Source: Litorimonas sp964565335 (GTDB taxonomy: Bacteria; Pseudomonadota; Alphaproteobacteria; Caulobacterales; Maricaulaceae). From it: a stretch of DNA of 7,695 nucleotides. The stretch is taken from contig CAZMEN010000097.1 of the NCBI GenBank assembly GCA_964565335.1, forward strand, positions 1-7,695, in the 5' to 3' direction. A program made the position numbers and the translations under genes. Shown piece by piece: positions 1 through 5,968 of this stretch. Under the pieces are notes generated by a model, which saw only the letters and a list, made by a program, of their open reading frames with translations, was not told where the DNA came from and made no database searches. The stretch's first letter is position 1. Each line of letters starts with the position of its first letter.

Positions 1-1
1 A

Positions 2-571
2 TATATGCCGGAGCGCGATCAAATCTCGCAAAGCCGTCAGGAAATGATCGCCCGCATGGCAATGGCGATGGGCGGTCGTGCCGCAGAAGAAATTCACTTC
101 GGCTATGACAAAGTCACATCCGGCGCGAGTTCGGATATCGAACAGGTCACGCGTATTGCGACGGCTATGGTCACGGAATGGGGCTTGTCAGACGAGATTG
201 GGCCGATTGCCTATAAGGACACAGATCAACAAAGCTTCCATCCCGGTATCGGGCGGGGCTCTGCGATTTCGCCTGAGACCGCGAAACTCATCGAGAGCGA
301 GATTAAACGCTTTGTGAGCGAAGCGCACGAAACCGCGACGAAAATTCTGAAAAAGAAAAAGAAGGATTGGATCGCCTTGGCCGAAGCCCTCTTGGAATAT
401 GAAACCCTGTCAGGTGATGAAATTTCTGTGCTTCTGTCGGATGGGATTAAACCGAAGCGTCCCGACGGAAAAGGCGGGAAGCCCGCCGTTTCGGCCGTGC
501 CGAGTACGAAGAAAAAACCGAAAGGTTTAGGCGGCGCCGCGACAGCACGGGATATTGACCCCGAGGCTTAG
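2..571 (+). CDS. ftsH: ATP-dependent zinc metalloprotease FtsH, C-terminal part (5' end outside window)
   Basis: FtsH is a hexameric inner-membrane AAA+ protease that degrades misfolded membrane proteins and selected regulators in the cytoplasm. Only the last 189 codons are visible; the transmembrane segments, the AAA ATPase and the HEXXH zinc motif lie upstream. The visible part is the M41 peptidase domain. It begins at the family block MPERDQISQSRQEM, followed by GGRAAEEI and then SGASSDI. The Asp of SGASSDI aligns with the third zinc ligand, Asp495 in E. coli FtsH. The helical YETLSGDEI region near the end matches the E. coli YETIDAPQI region. A basic, Pro/Gly-rich tail of about 40 residues follows, with Lys runs. 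The reading frame is open to the window edge, so the Met at position 5 is internal and not a start. A strong terminator follows the stop. The identity is secure; the fragment is truncated only by the window. Confidence 0.96.
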   Translation, partial: YMPERDQISQSRQEMIARMAMAMGGRAAEEIHFGYDKVTSGASSDIEQVTRIATAMVTEWGLSDEIGPIAYKDTDQQSFHPGIGRGSAISPETAKLIESEIKRFVSEAHETATKILKKKKKDWIALAEALLEYETLSGDEISVLLSDGIKPKRPDGKGGKPAVSAVPSTKKKPKGLGGAATARDIDPEA

Positions 572-593
572 AAATTAACATACGTAAAATATG

Positions 594-640
594 AACCCCG
601 CTCTGTGAAAAAACCATTTACGCAGGGCGGGGTTTTTTGT
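594..640 (+). terminator. Rho-independent terminator after ftsH
   Basis: A 12-bp stem pairs 594-605 (AACCCCGCTCTG) with 623-634 (CAGGGCGGGGTT), with a single G-U pair. The loop is 17 nt and a run of six T covers 633-638. It starts 22 nt after the ftsH stop codon and separates ftsH from the next gene. The A-run in the loop (608-615, AAAAAACC) can also pair with 631-638 (GGTTTTTT), giving a weaker competing fold. Confidence 0.92.
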
Positions 641-702
641 TGGTTGATCACTGTCGGGTGTTTGTCGTGGCACAATCAGCTTTGGGAGTATATTAATTTC
701 GT

Positions 703-1131
703 ATGACTTATACATTCGACCCTAAAAAATTGATGACCCTACGCAAACACGCATTCTGGACACAAGAAGACTTGGCCAGTGCTTCCGGTGTAAGCGCCCG
801 AACCATTCAACGCCTAGAGCGCGGCAAAGGCGGCTCTCTAGATACATGGAAGGCACTTGCCGCGGCTTTTAATGTGGACTTACATCAGCTGCAGTCAGAC
901 ATACCTGACGGAGCACCTTTAATGAAACGACATAAAGTCGGTGTTGGAACGCTTCTGGCTTATGCTGGCGGGATTTTAGGGTGCGGATATGGTTGGGGCG
1001 TTTTATTTCGCGTTACCGAGACTTTCCAAGGGGCCGTAACAGAGCACACCTTATTGACGGGCTATGTCACTGTTATGACGGCTCTCTGTTTGATTGCGCC
1101 ATTTGTGAGTAAAAAACTCTCCTTTAATTAG
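703..1131 (+). CDS. Small membrane-anchored XRE-family helix-turn-helix protein
   Basis: A 142-residue protein with an N-terminal Cro/C1-type helix-turn-helix, about residues 9-63. The signature stretches are TQEDLASASGVSARTIQRLE, then GKGGSLDTWKALAAAFNVD. Two hydrophobic segments follow, about 79-103 and 115-135, each next to basic residues (KRHK before the first, SKK after the second). This predicts a cytoplasmic DNA-binding domain tethered to the inner membrane by a two-helix hairpin. The target and the signal are unknown. The start at 703 is the only Met ahead of the whole HTH. A GGGAG at 684-688 could be its Shine-Dalgarno, but the 14-nt spacing is long. TATATTAAT (689-697) could instead be a -10 element, which would leave a very short leader; no good -35 was found. 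It lies 62 bp after the ftsH terminator and 40 bp before folP, so it may be read with folP. G+C is somewhat below that of folP. The domain calls are firm, the function is not. Confidence 0.85.
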   Translation: MTYTFDPKKLMTLRKHAFWTQEDLASASGVSARTIQRLERGKGGSLDTWKALAAAFNVDLHQLQSDIPDGAPLMKRHKVGVGTLLAYAGGILGCGYGWGVLFRVTETFQGAVTEHTLLTGYVTVMTALCLIAPFVSKKLSFN

Positions 1132-1160
1132 AGACTCTTGTATTTCGCTACTGAGGTCGT

Positions 1161-1179
1161 AAATCCATCTTATGGATTT
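1161..1179 (+). promoter_or_regulatory. Perfect inverted repeat over the folP start codon
   Basis: AAATCCAT (1161-1168) is the exact reverse complement of ATGGATTT (1172-1179), with a 3-nt loop CTT. The ATG of folP forms the 5' end of the right arm. In the mRNA this would be an 8-bp, AU-rich hairpin holding the start codon. The candidate Shine-Dalgarno GAGG (1153-1156) lies just outside it. The symmetry is plain in the sequence; any role in translation control is inference. Confidence 0.4.
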
Positions 1180-1990
1180 CAACCGACCAAAAATAATGGG
1201 CATCCTGAATGTCACGCCGGATAGTTTTTCCGATGGCGGGCGCTATGAAGGGCTGGAGCAGGCCGTAAAAGGCGCCATTCGCCTTATCGAAGATGGCGCG
1301 GATATTATCGATATTGGCGGAGAGAGCACGCGCCCGGGGGCGGAAGAAATTTCGCCTAAGGAAGAAATTCGCCGTACTGTGCCTGTTATCGCCGCCTTGC
1401 GCGAGGCCACACGCGACTACGAAATCGACCCCGTTATTTCCATTGATACCCGTAAGCCAGACGTGGCTGAAGCTGCGGTATTGGCCGGCGCGGATATTTG
1501 GAACGATGTGACGGCGCTCACTTTTGATACGCGTTCAGAGGGCGTAGCGGCAGATCTCGCCTGTCCCGTCATCATCATGCACATGCAAGGCTCACCCGAA
1601 ACCATGCAGCACAACCCCCATTATAATGAAGCTGTAGCGGATGTAAAAAACTACTTAGCCAAACGCATTGACGCGCTGGATTTTGCGGGGGTGGAGCGCG
1701 GCCATATCACGATTGATCCCGGCATCGGGTTCGGTAAACGCCAAGAGGACAATCTTGCTCTGTTTCGTCATTTGGAAAGCTTTAAAGAGCTGGGCTGCGA
1801 TATCCTCATGGGGGCGTCCCGCAAAAGCTTTATAGGCCGCATAGACGGCAGCCGCGCCGATGACCGCTTAGGTGGCTCCATCGCCGCCGCCCTCTGGTCC
1901 GCTCAAGCAGGTGCAAATATCCTCCGCGTCCATGACGTAAGCGAAACCGTGCAGGCATTGAGGGTCTGGGAGGCGATAAATGTGGTATGA
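1172..1990 (+). CDS. folP: Dihydropteroate synthase
   Basis: FolP condenses 6-hydroxymethyl-7,8-dihydropterin pyrophosphate with p-aminobenzoate to make 7,8-dihydropteroate. It is the sulfonamide target of the folate pathway and acts in the cytosol. The 272-residue protein is of normal length and shows the whole TIM-barrel signature set. These are MGILNVTPDSFSDGG (9-23, first family signature), GADIIDIGGESTRPG (42-56, second signature), IDTRKP (91-96), ND (111-112), MHMQG (136-140), DPGIGFGK (182-189), GASRKSFIG (214-222) and RVHDV (252-256). Residues equivalent to the E. coli active-site Asn22, Asp56, Asp96, Asn115, Asp185, Lys221, Arg255 and His257 are all present. The start at 1172 is preceded by an in-frame stop (1160-1162) and leaves a short N-terminus before the first strand. 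The only Shine-Dalgarno candidate, GAGG at 1153-1156, is 15 nt away. The 3' end overlaps the next gene by 11 nt and contains that gene's ribosome binding site. Confidence 0.97.
   Translation: MDFNRPKIMGILNVTPDSFSDGGRYEGLEQAVKGAIRLIEDGADIIDIGGESTRPGAEEISPKEEIRRTVPVIAALREATRDYEIDPVISIDTRKPDVAEAAVLAGADIWNDVTALTFDTRSEGVAADLACPVIIMHMQGSPETMQHNPHYNEAVADVKNYLAKRIDALDFAGVERGHITIDPGIGFGKRQEDNLALFRHLESFKELGCDILMGASRKSFIGRIDGSRADDRLGGSIAAALWSAQAGANILRVHDVSETVQALRVWEAINVV
1968..1973 (+). promoter_or_regulatory. Shine-Dalgarno for the AT-rich membrane gene, inside folP
   Basis: GGGAGG sits 6 nt before the ATG at 1980. It lies within folP codons for Val-Trp-Glu-Ala, so translation of the inserted gene depends on sequence belonging to folP. 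This supports 1980 as the start; the next in-frame Met is residue 30. Confidence 0.7.
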
Positions 1991-2582
1991 TTATAAGACA
2001 GAGTTGTCCGAAAAGGAATTACTTGGCGAATTTAGATCTTACCCAGCATATAGAGAAGACGCTAAAATGTGGCGTGATGAAATAGATTTTTATGAAAGAA
2101 AACTAACAATTGCTCCGTTCTATGGTGCTGGTGCAGGGATAGTTGCTATATCGGTTGCGATAATGAGCAATCCAAACAGCTCATTCATTTCTGTTATTTT
2201 GCCGAGTGCTTGGTTATTTGTTCTAAGCCTGTCGTTCATGTTTGTTGCTGGTGGGTTGTACTTAACTTCAAGTGTAACTTATGAAAATGAATTGACTATA
2301 AGAGGAAATGCAGTTCAAGAGTTTTGTAGTTTTAAAGATGCTTTGCGAAAGGCCGAGAGTAATCTTGACAAACTAGAGCTTGAGCGACGGTCAAGAAACA
2401 TTAAGCCTATATTGAAATCTGTAAATGATAAAATCGCTAAAGCTAATGATGCTTCGAAAAAAGGAGATAAGTTTCTACTTTTTGCGAGGCTGTTTTCAAT
2501 TTTTGGAGTAGTGCTCCTTCTTTTAGCTATAATCTCTCCACTGGTGGTAATTTCTCTAAGTTATAATTTTGGATTTATCTAA
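1980..2582 (+). CDS. Unrecognised three-helix membrane protein, AT-rich, inserted between folP and thiD
   Basis: I do not recognise this 200-residue protein. The N-terminus (1-43) is charged and probably helical. Two hydrophobic segments follow at about 44-63 and 72-98, separated by a short polar loop. Residues about 105-163 form a highly charged Lys/Glu-rich stretch likely to be a coiled coil. A third hydrophobic segment covers about 166-195. A topology with the N-terminus and coiled coil in the cytoplasm fits the charges. No signal peptide or catalytic motif is visible. It overlaps folP by 11 nt and shares one base with thiD (TAATG), so it is translationally coupled on both sides. Its composition stands apart: sampled 60-base rows give about 28-35% G+C, against 65% in a thiD row. 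A/T-ending codons dominate. This suggests recent horizontal acquisition. A relative of 2TM effector-type domains such as SLATT is conceivable from layout alone, but no motif supports it. Confidence 0.85.
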   Translation: MWYDYKTELSEKELLGEFRSYPAYREDAKMWRDEIDFYERKLTIAPFYGAGAGIVAISVAIMSNPNSSFISVILPSAWLFVLSLSFMFVAGGLYLTSSVTYENELTIRGNAVQEFCSFKDALRKAESNLDKLELERRSRNIKPILKSVNDKIAKANDASKKGDKFLLFARLFSIFGVVLLLLAIISPLVVISLSYNFGFI

Positions 2583-3445
2583 TGCCCAACCAAACTGAAC
2601 CCCAAGGCCGCGTCCTCATCATCGCGGGCTCCGACTCCTCCGGCGGAGCGGGGATACAGGCGGATATCAAAAGCTGCGCGGCTTTTGGCGCTTATTCCAT
2701 GACGGCCATCACCGCTGTGACCGCGCAGAATACGGTTGGGGTGCAGCAAGTTGAATTCTTATCGCCTGACCTCGTCCGCGCGCAGATACGCTCTGTGCTG
2801 TCTGATATAGGGGCGGATGTCGTGAAAATAGGCATGCTCGGCACGAAAGGCATCATTGATGTTGTGGCCGAGGAAATCGAACCGCTCGACGCGTTTATCG
2901 TGCTCGACCCTGTCGCTGTGGCGACCTCTGGCGATGCGCTATTACAAGATGACGCGATCGGTGCTCTGAAAGATACCCTCTTACCGCTCGCAGATTTGGT
3001 GACGCCCAATGTCCCCGAGGCGGAGCTTTTAACAGGCCTCACCATCACAGATGTCGATGATCTCACCAAAGCGGGGGATGCGCTTTTGGAGCGGAATGTC
3101 TATGCGGCGCTGATGAAAGGCGGACATCTCAAGAGTAAGTCAGTCGTTGATGTATTGGTCAGCGAGGAGGGGGCGAACATCATGTCCGGCCCGCGCCTGC
3201 ATACGCGCCACACACACGGCACGGGCTGCACTTTGGCGAGCGCTGTTGCCGCCAATATGGCGCTGGGCGCGTCTTTGGACGAAGCGGTGATGACGGCGCG
3301 GGAGTTTGTCTTTGAAGCCATCCGTACAGCGCCGAAATTCGGCGAAGGCCACGGCCCGCTCAATCACGGTTTGGCTATAGGAGAACAGGCGGATGATGAA
3401 ACGCCTGACCCATCTAATCCCTTCGCGGCTTTGAAATCTTTGTAA
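2582..3445 (+). CDS. thiD: Hydroxymethylpyrimidine/phosphomethylpyrimidine kinase
   Basis: ThiD phosphorylates 4-amino-5-hydroxymethyl-2-methylpyrimidine (HMP) to HMP-P and then to HMP-PP, the pyrimidine half of thiamine. The 287-residue protein has the ribokinase-like fold signatures. The substrate-binding start is IAGSDSSGGAGIQADIK (14-30), followed by TAQNT (47-51), IGMLG (83-87), DPV (109-111) and TPNVPEAELL (141-150). The anion-hole motif HGTGCT covers 212-217, with Cys216 matching the conserved ThiD cysteine, and GHGPLNH covers 256-262. It is about 20 residues longer than E. coli ThiD, mostly a polar C-terminal tail. The ATG overlaps the stop of the preceding gene by one base. Only a weak GGA (2571-2573) precedes it, so reinitiation after the upstream gene is likely. 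I see no TPP riboswitch ahead of it. It converges with the transporter gene, with 9 bp between stops. An HMP salvage kinase of the same family is an alternative role. Confidence 0.95.
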   Translation: MPNQTEPQGRVLIIAGSDSSGGAGIQADIKSCAAFGAYSMTAITAVTAQNTVGVQQVEFLSPDLVRAQIRSVLSDIGADVVKIGMLGTKGIIDVVAEEIEPLDAFIVLDPVAVATSGDALLQDDAIGALKDTLLPLADLVTPNVPEAELLTGLTITDVDDLTKAGDALLERNVYAALMKGGHLKSKSVVDVLVSEEGANIMSGPRLHTRHTHGTGCTLASAVAANMALGASLDEAVMTAREFVFEAIRTAPKFGEGHGPLNHGLAIGEQADDETPDPSNPFAALKSL

Positions 3446-3454
3446 AAGTGCAGC

Positions 3455-4435
3455 CTAACAATCCGTGTCTGTTCTAGCGGGTTCAGACAACGTGTTCTTC
3501 TGCCCTATACGCGAAATCATAACACCCAGAACAATTATGCCAAAGGCTGCAAATATCCGCCATGTCAGCGGCTCGTGTAACAACCAGACGCCAAATATAA
3601 CGGACGCCACGGGCACAAAATAATTAATGCTCGCCATGACCGAAGTGCCCGCAACATCTATGACATAGAGATACATAATAGTCGCCACACCGCTTGACCC
3701 GACGCCTAGGCCCAGCACCATTAATAGGGTCAGGAGGGTTTTATCCGTAGGCGGTACGGCTTCGGTAAAGCCCGTGAACACTGCGGCAATAATCCCAAAA
3801 AAGGCGGCGCTGACCATCATCATTGCCGCGGCTGTGGTTGACGGCGTTTCGGGGGCAATCTTGGCGAGAACAGTTGTCAAAGCATAGAAAAAGGCTGCGC
3901 CGACAATTAAGCTCTGCGCTTTCCAATCACTCACCAGCGAGGCGGATAAATCGTCCGGCAAAAACAAAATGATAATACCAAACAGGCCCAAGACAAATCC
4001 AAGCAATTTTAAAATCGTGAGTTTTTCGTCTGTCACGAAATGCGCCATGACGATTGTCATTAATGGCATACCTGCCACCAAAATGGCGCTTAATCCGCTG
4101 TCCACAGTCTTCTGACCTGTCCCGAGTAAGAAGAACGGAATGACCGAGCTGGTTAGGCCCAAAACCGCATACCAAATCCAGCGTTCATCAGTGATCTTGG
4201 GGAAGCGGTAGCCTTTGAAAATCATATAGGCCGTGACCAATATAGCGCCGACGGCGAGGCGGTCAGCCACAAGCCAAATCGGACTAATATAACGCACGCC
4301 CACGCCGACCATTGTAAAGGCGGACCCCCAAATCAGAATAAGAGCCACGGCGAACAGAAAGAGCGTTTTGAACGGCATGCCCTGCGGCGCCGGACTCGGG
4401 GGCATGTCTTCAGGGGAATCGGGGCAGGTCGTCAT
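3455..4435 (-). CDS. DMT-superfamily (EamA/RhaT-like) ten-helix transporter
   Basis: A 326-residue inner-membrane protein with about ten hydrophobic segments. They fall near residues 23-45, 50-72, 87-106, 112-132, 138-160, 173-193, 201-224, 236-258, 266-288 and 290-310. This is the two-repeat EamA layout of drug/metabolite transporters. Typical features are the early IWGSAFTMVGVGVRYISPIWLVADRL stretch (shown as residues near 35-60), the LSAILVAGMPLMT segment at the end of the first repeat, and the matching ASINYFVPVASVIFGVWLLHE segment near 268-289 of the second repeat. The family exports amino acids, metabolites and drugs; the substrate cannot be read here. The start is supported by GAGG (4443-4446) 7 nt upstream. 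It lies 75 bp after purA on the same strand with no terminator seen between, so read-through from purA is plausible. The N-terminal 20 residues are proline-rich and polar. Confidence 0.93.
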   Translation of the reverse strand: MTTCPDSPEDMPPSPAPQGMPFKTLFLFAVALILIWGSAFTMVGVGVRYISPIWLVADRLAVGAILVTAYMIFKGYRFPKITDERWIWYAVLGLTSSVIPFFLLGTGQKTVDSGLSAILVAGMPLMTIVMAHFVTDEKLTILKLLGFVLGLFGIIILFLPDDLSASLVSDWKAQSLIVGAAFFYALTTVLAKIAPETPSTTAAAMMMVSAAFFGIIAAVFTGFTEAVPPTDKTLLTLLMVLGLGVGSSGVATIMYLYVIDVAGTSVMASINYFVPVASVIFGVWLLHEPLTWRIFAAFGIIVLGVMISRIGQKNTLSEPARTDTDC

Positions 4436-4510
4436 GGCTCTGCCTCGCAGGCCAAACTCATCAGGTCAATCATAGTAGAGCCGTAATTCGTTTGAGAGCC
4501 CGATGGGGGT

Positions 4511-5803
4511 TTAGGCTTTGAACGGATCCCGCATCAAAATCACATCTTCGCGCTCAGGCGAGGTCGAGACCATAGACACCGGACAGCCAATAAGCTCTTC
4601 GATGTGGCGGACATATTTCACGGCTTCGGCGGGTAGATCCGCCCAAGACCGCGCGCCGCGTGTGGAGCCTTGCCAGCCCGGCATGCTCTCATAGATTGGC
4701 TCGACATTGGCTTGGTTGGCCGCGCCAGCCGGCAGGCGTTTGAGGATTTTGCCGTCGAGCTTATAGCCTATACAAATTTTCAATTCGGCTAAACCATCCA
4801 ACACGTCGAGTTTAGTGAGCGCAATGCCCGTAATTCCGCCGGTAATAATGGCTTGTTTTACCATGACGGCATCAAACCAGCCACAACGTCTCTGACGTCC
4901 TGTGACTGTGCCGAACTCATGGCCGCGTTCCCCTAGGCGTTGACCAATTGCATCGTCTAATTCTGTCGGGAAGGGGCCTTCGCCCACGCGGGTTGTGTAC
5001 GCTTTAGTAATGCCAAGAACATAATTTAACGCGCCAGGGCCCATGCCTGAGCCCGCCGCCGCTTGGCCGGCAATAGTGTTTGAACTGGTGACGAATGGAT
5101 ATGTGCCGTGGTCAATATCAAGCATTGCGCCCTGTGCGCCTTCAAACAAAATCCGTTTTTCGGCTTGTTGAGCTTCGTGTAGGCTGTGCCAGACGGGGGC
5201 GGCGAAAGGCAAAATCTTCGGCGCAATGTCCAAGAGTTGTTGCGTCAGCTCATCAGCATCCGTTTCTGGCTGGCCCAAGCCGACACGCAAAGCATTGTGA
5301 TGGTGGAGTAAGTTTTTGACGCGGGCCAGCAAATGCTCTTCATCGGCGAGGTCGCAAACGCGGATGGCGCGTCGCGCGACTTTGTCTTCATAGGCGGGGC
5401 CAATACCGCGTTTTGTTGTCCCAATTTTTATGCCGTCGACACGGTTCTCACGGATGCCGTCTAGTTCCGAATGGATGGGCAGAATGAGAGCGGTCGATTC
5501 TGAAATCATGAGGTTGTCAGGACTGATTTTGACGCCTTGCTCTTTGATGCGTGCCATCTCGTCAAGGAAGGCCCAAGGGTCAAGGACGACGCCATTGCCG
5601 ATAACAGAGAGCTTGCCGCCTCTGACAATGCCGGAGGGGAGGAGCGAAAGCTTATAAACTGTGCCGTCTACGACGAGGGTATGACCGGCATTGTGACCGC
5701 CTTGAAACCTCACCACGACATCTGCGCGACTGGAAAGCCAGTCCACGATTTTGCCTTTTCCTTCATCGCCCCACTGGGATCCGACAACAACGACATTAGC
5801 CAT
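4511..5803 (-). CDS. purA: Adenylosuccinate synthetase
   Basis: PurA joins IMP and aspartate using GTP to give adenylosuccinate, the first step from IMP to AMP. With the start chosen here the protein has 430 residues, against 432 in E. coli. The GTP-binding N-terminus GSQWGDEGKGKIVD (8-21) contains catalytic Asp13. QGGHNAGHT (34-42) contains catalytic His41. Further blocks are IGTTKRGIGPAYEDKVARR, FEGAQGAMLDIDHGTYPFVTSSN (split here by its Gly-Ala-Gln-Gly core), EFGTVTGRQRRCGWFDA, LTKLDVLDG, and the C-terminal ILMRDPF. The start at 5803 is preferred over an in-frame ATG ten codons upstream. It places MANVVVVG at the usual family start and has GAAGGA (5811-5816) at 7-nt spacing. It follows serA by 165 nt on the same strand. 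Confidence 0.97.
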   Translation of the reverse strand: MANVVVVGSQWGDEGKGKIVDWLSSRADVVVRFQGGHNAGHTLVVDGTVYKLSLLPSGIVRGGKLSVIGNGVVLDPWAFLDEMARIKEQGVKISPDNLMISESTALILPIHSELDGIRENRVDGIKIGTTKRGIGPAYEDKVARRAIRVCDLADEEHLLARVKNLLHHHNALRVGLGQPETDADELTQQLLDIAPKILPFAAPVWHSLHEAQQAEKRILFEGAQGAMLDIDHGTYPFVTSSNTIAGQAAAGSGMGPGALNYVLGITKAYTTRVGEGPFPTELDDAIGQRLGERGHEFGTVTGRQRRCGWFDAVMVKQAIITGGITGIALTKLDVLDGLAELKICIGYKLDGKILKRLPAGAANQANVEPIYESMPGWQGSTRGARSWADLPAEAVKYVRHIEELIGCPVSMVSTSPEREDVILMRDPFKA

Positions 5804-5810
5804 ATCAAAG

Positions 5811-5816
5811 TCCTTC
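5811..5816 (-). promoter_or_regulatory. Shine-Dalgarno deciding the purA start
   Basis: On the - strand this reads GAAGGA, with 7 nt to the ATG at 5803-5801. No comparable site precedes the upstream in-frame ATG at 5833, so the shorter 430-residue product is favoured. Confidence 0.75.
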
Positions 5817-5868
5817 ACAAAGAAACGGCGCAAGCTACCCTTCGCAACTCACGCCATCTTGGACATCT

Positions 5869-5886
5869 GCTCAATGGGTATTGAGC
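5869..5886. repeat. 7-bp perfect inverted repeat in the purA leader
   Basis: GCTCAAT (5869-5875) and ATTGAGC (5880-5886) are perfect reverse complements around GGGT. The centre lies about 75 nt upstream of the purA start. It could be a hairpin in the transcript or a dyad for a dimeric regulator. No U-tract follows on the - strand. Confidence 0.5.
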
Positions 5887-5968
5887 GATTCCTTTAGACT
5901 TTTTCAGTCTTTACTGGGCATCTATACAAAAGGCGAGAGCCAGCCCAGAATATTTCGGGATAAACCTA

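Larger units (their letters stand above)
5804..5968 (-). other. serA-purA intergenic leader with three small inverted repeats
   Basis: This 165-nt stretch holds no gene I can support. In - strand order it contains three inverted repeats. The first is CTGGGC/GCCCAG (5948-5943 with 5919-5914), a 6-bp stem with a 23-nt loop. The second is AGACT/AGTCT (5910-5896), a 5-bp stem with loop GAAAA. The third is GCTCAAT/ATTGAGC (5886-5869), a 7-bp stem with a 4-nt loop. None is followed by a T-run on the - strand, so none is a standard terminator. The stretch may hold the purA promoter or a structured leader, but no clear -35/-10 pair was found. Confidence 0.4.

Noticed and set aside
2540..2582. TPP riboswitch ahead of thiD
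   Set aside because: The sequence before thiD is the coding end of another gene and I see no THI-box core.
2692..3069. 125-codon open frame on the - strand opposite thiD
   Set aside because: Its Ser/Thr/Ala-rich, low-complexity translation is typical of the reverse of a G+C-rich gene; thiD is clearly the real gene.
3466..3489. TGTCTG/CAGACA inverted repeat near the end of the transporter gene, as a shared terminator for thiD
   Set aside because: It has only a 6-bp stem with a 12-nt loop and no T-run on either strand, and it lies in coding sequence.
5804..5833. Ten-residue N-terminal extension of PurA from an ATG at 5833
   Set aside because: The family N-terminus begins at MANVVVVG, and the good Shine-Dalgarno (5811-5816) serves the ATG at 5803.
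5537..5884. 115-codon open frame on the + strand opposite the purA start
   Set aside because: It is antisense to purA, has no family resemblance or ribosome site, and is explained by the purA coding frame.
5896..5910. AGACT-AGTCT hairpin as a serA terminator
   Set aside because: The stem is only 5 bp and on the - strand it is followed by AAAGG, not T residues.
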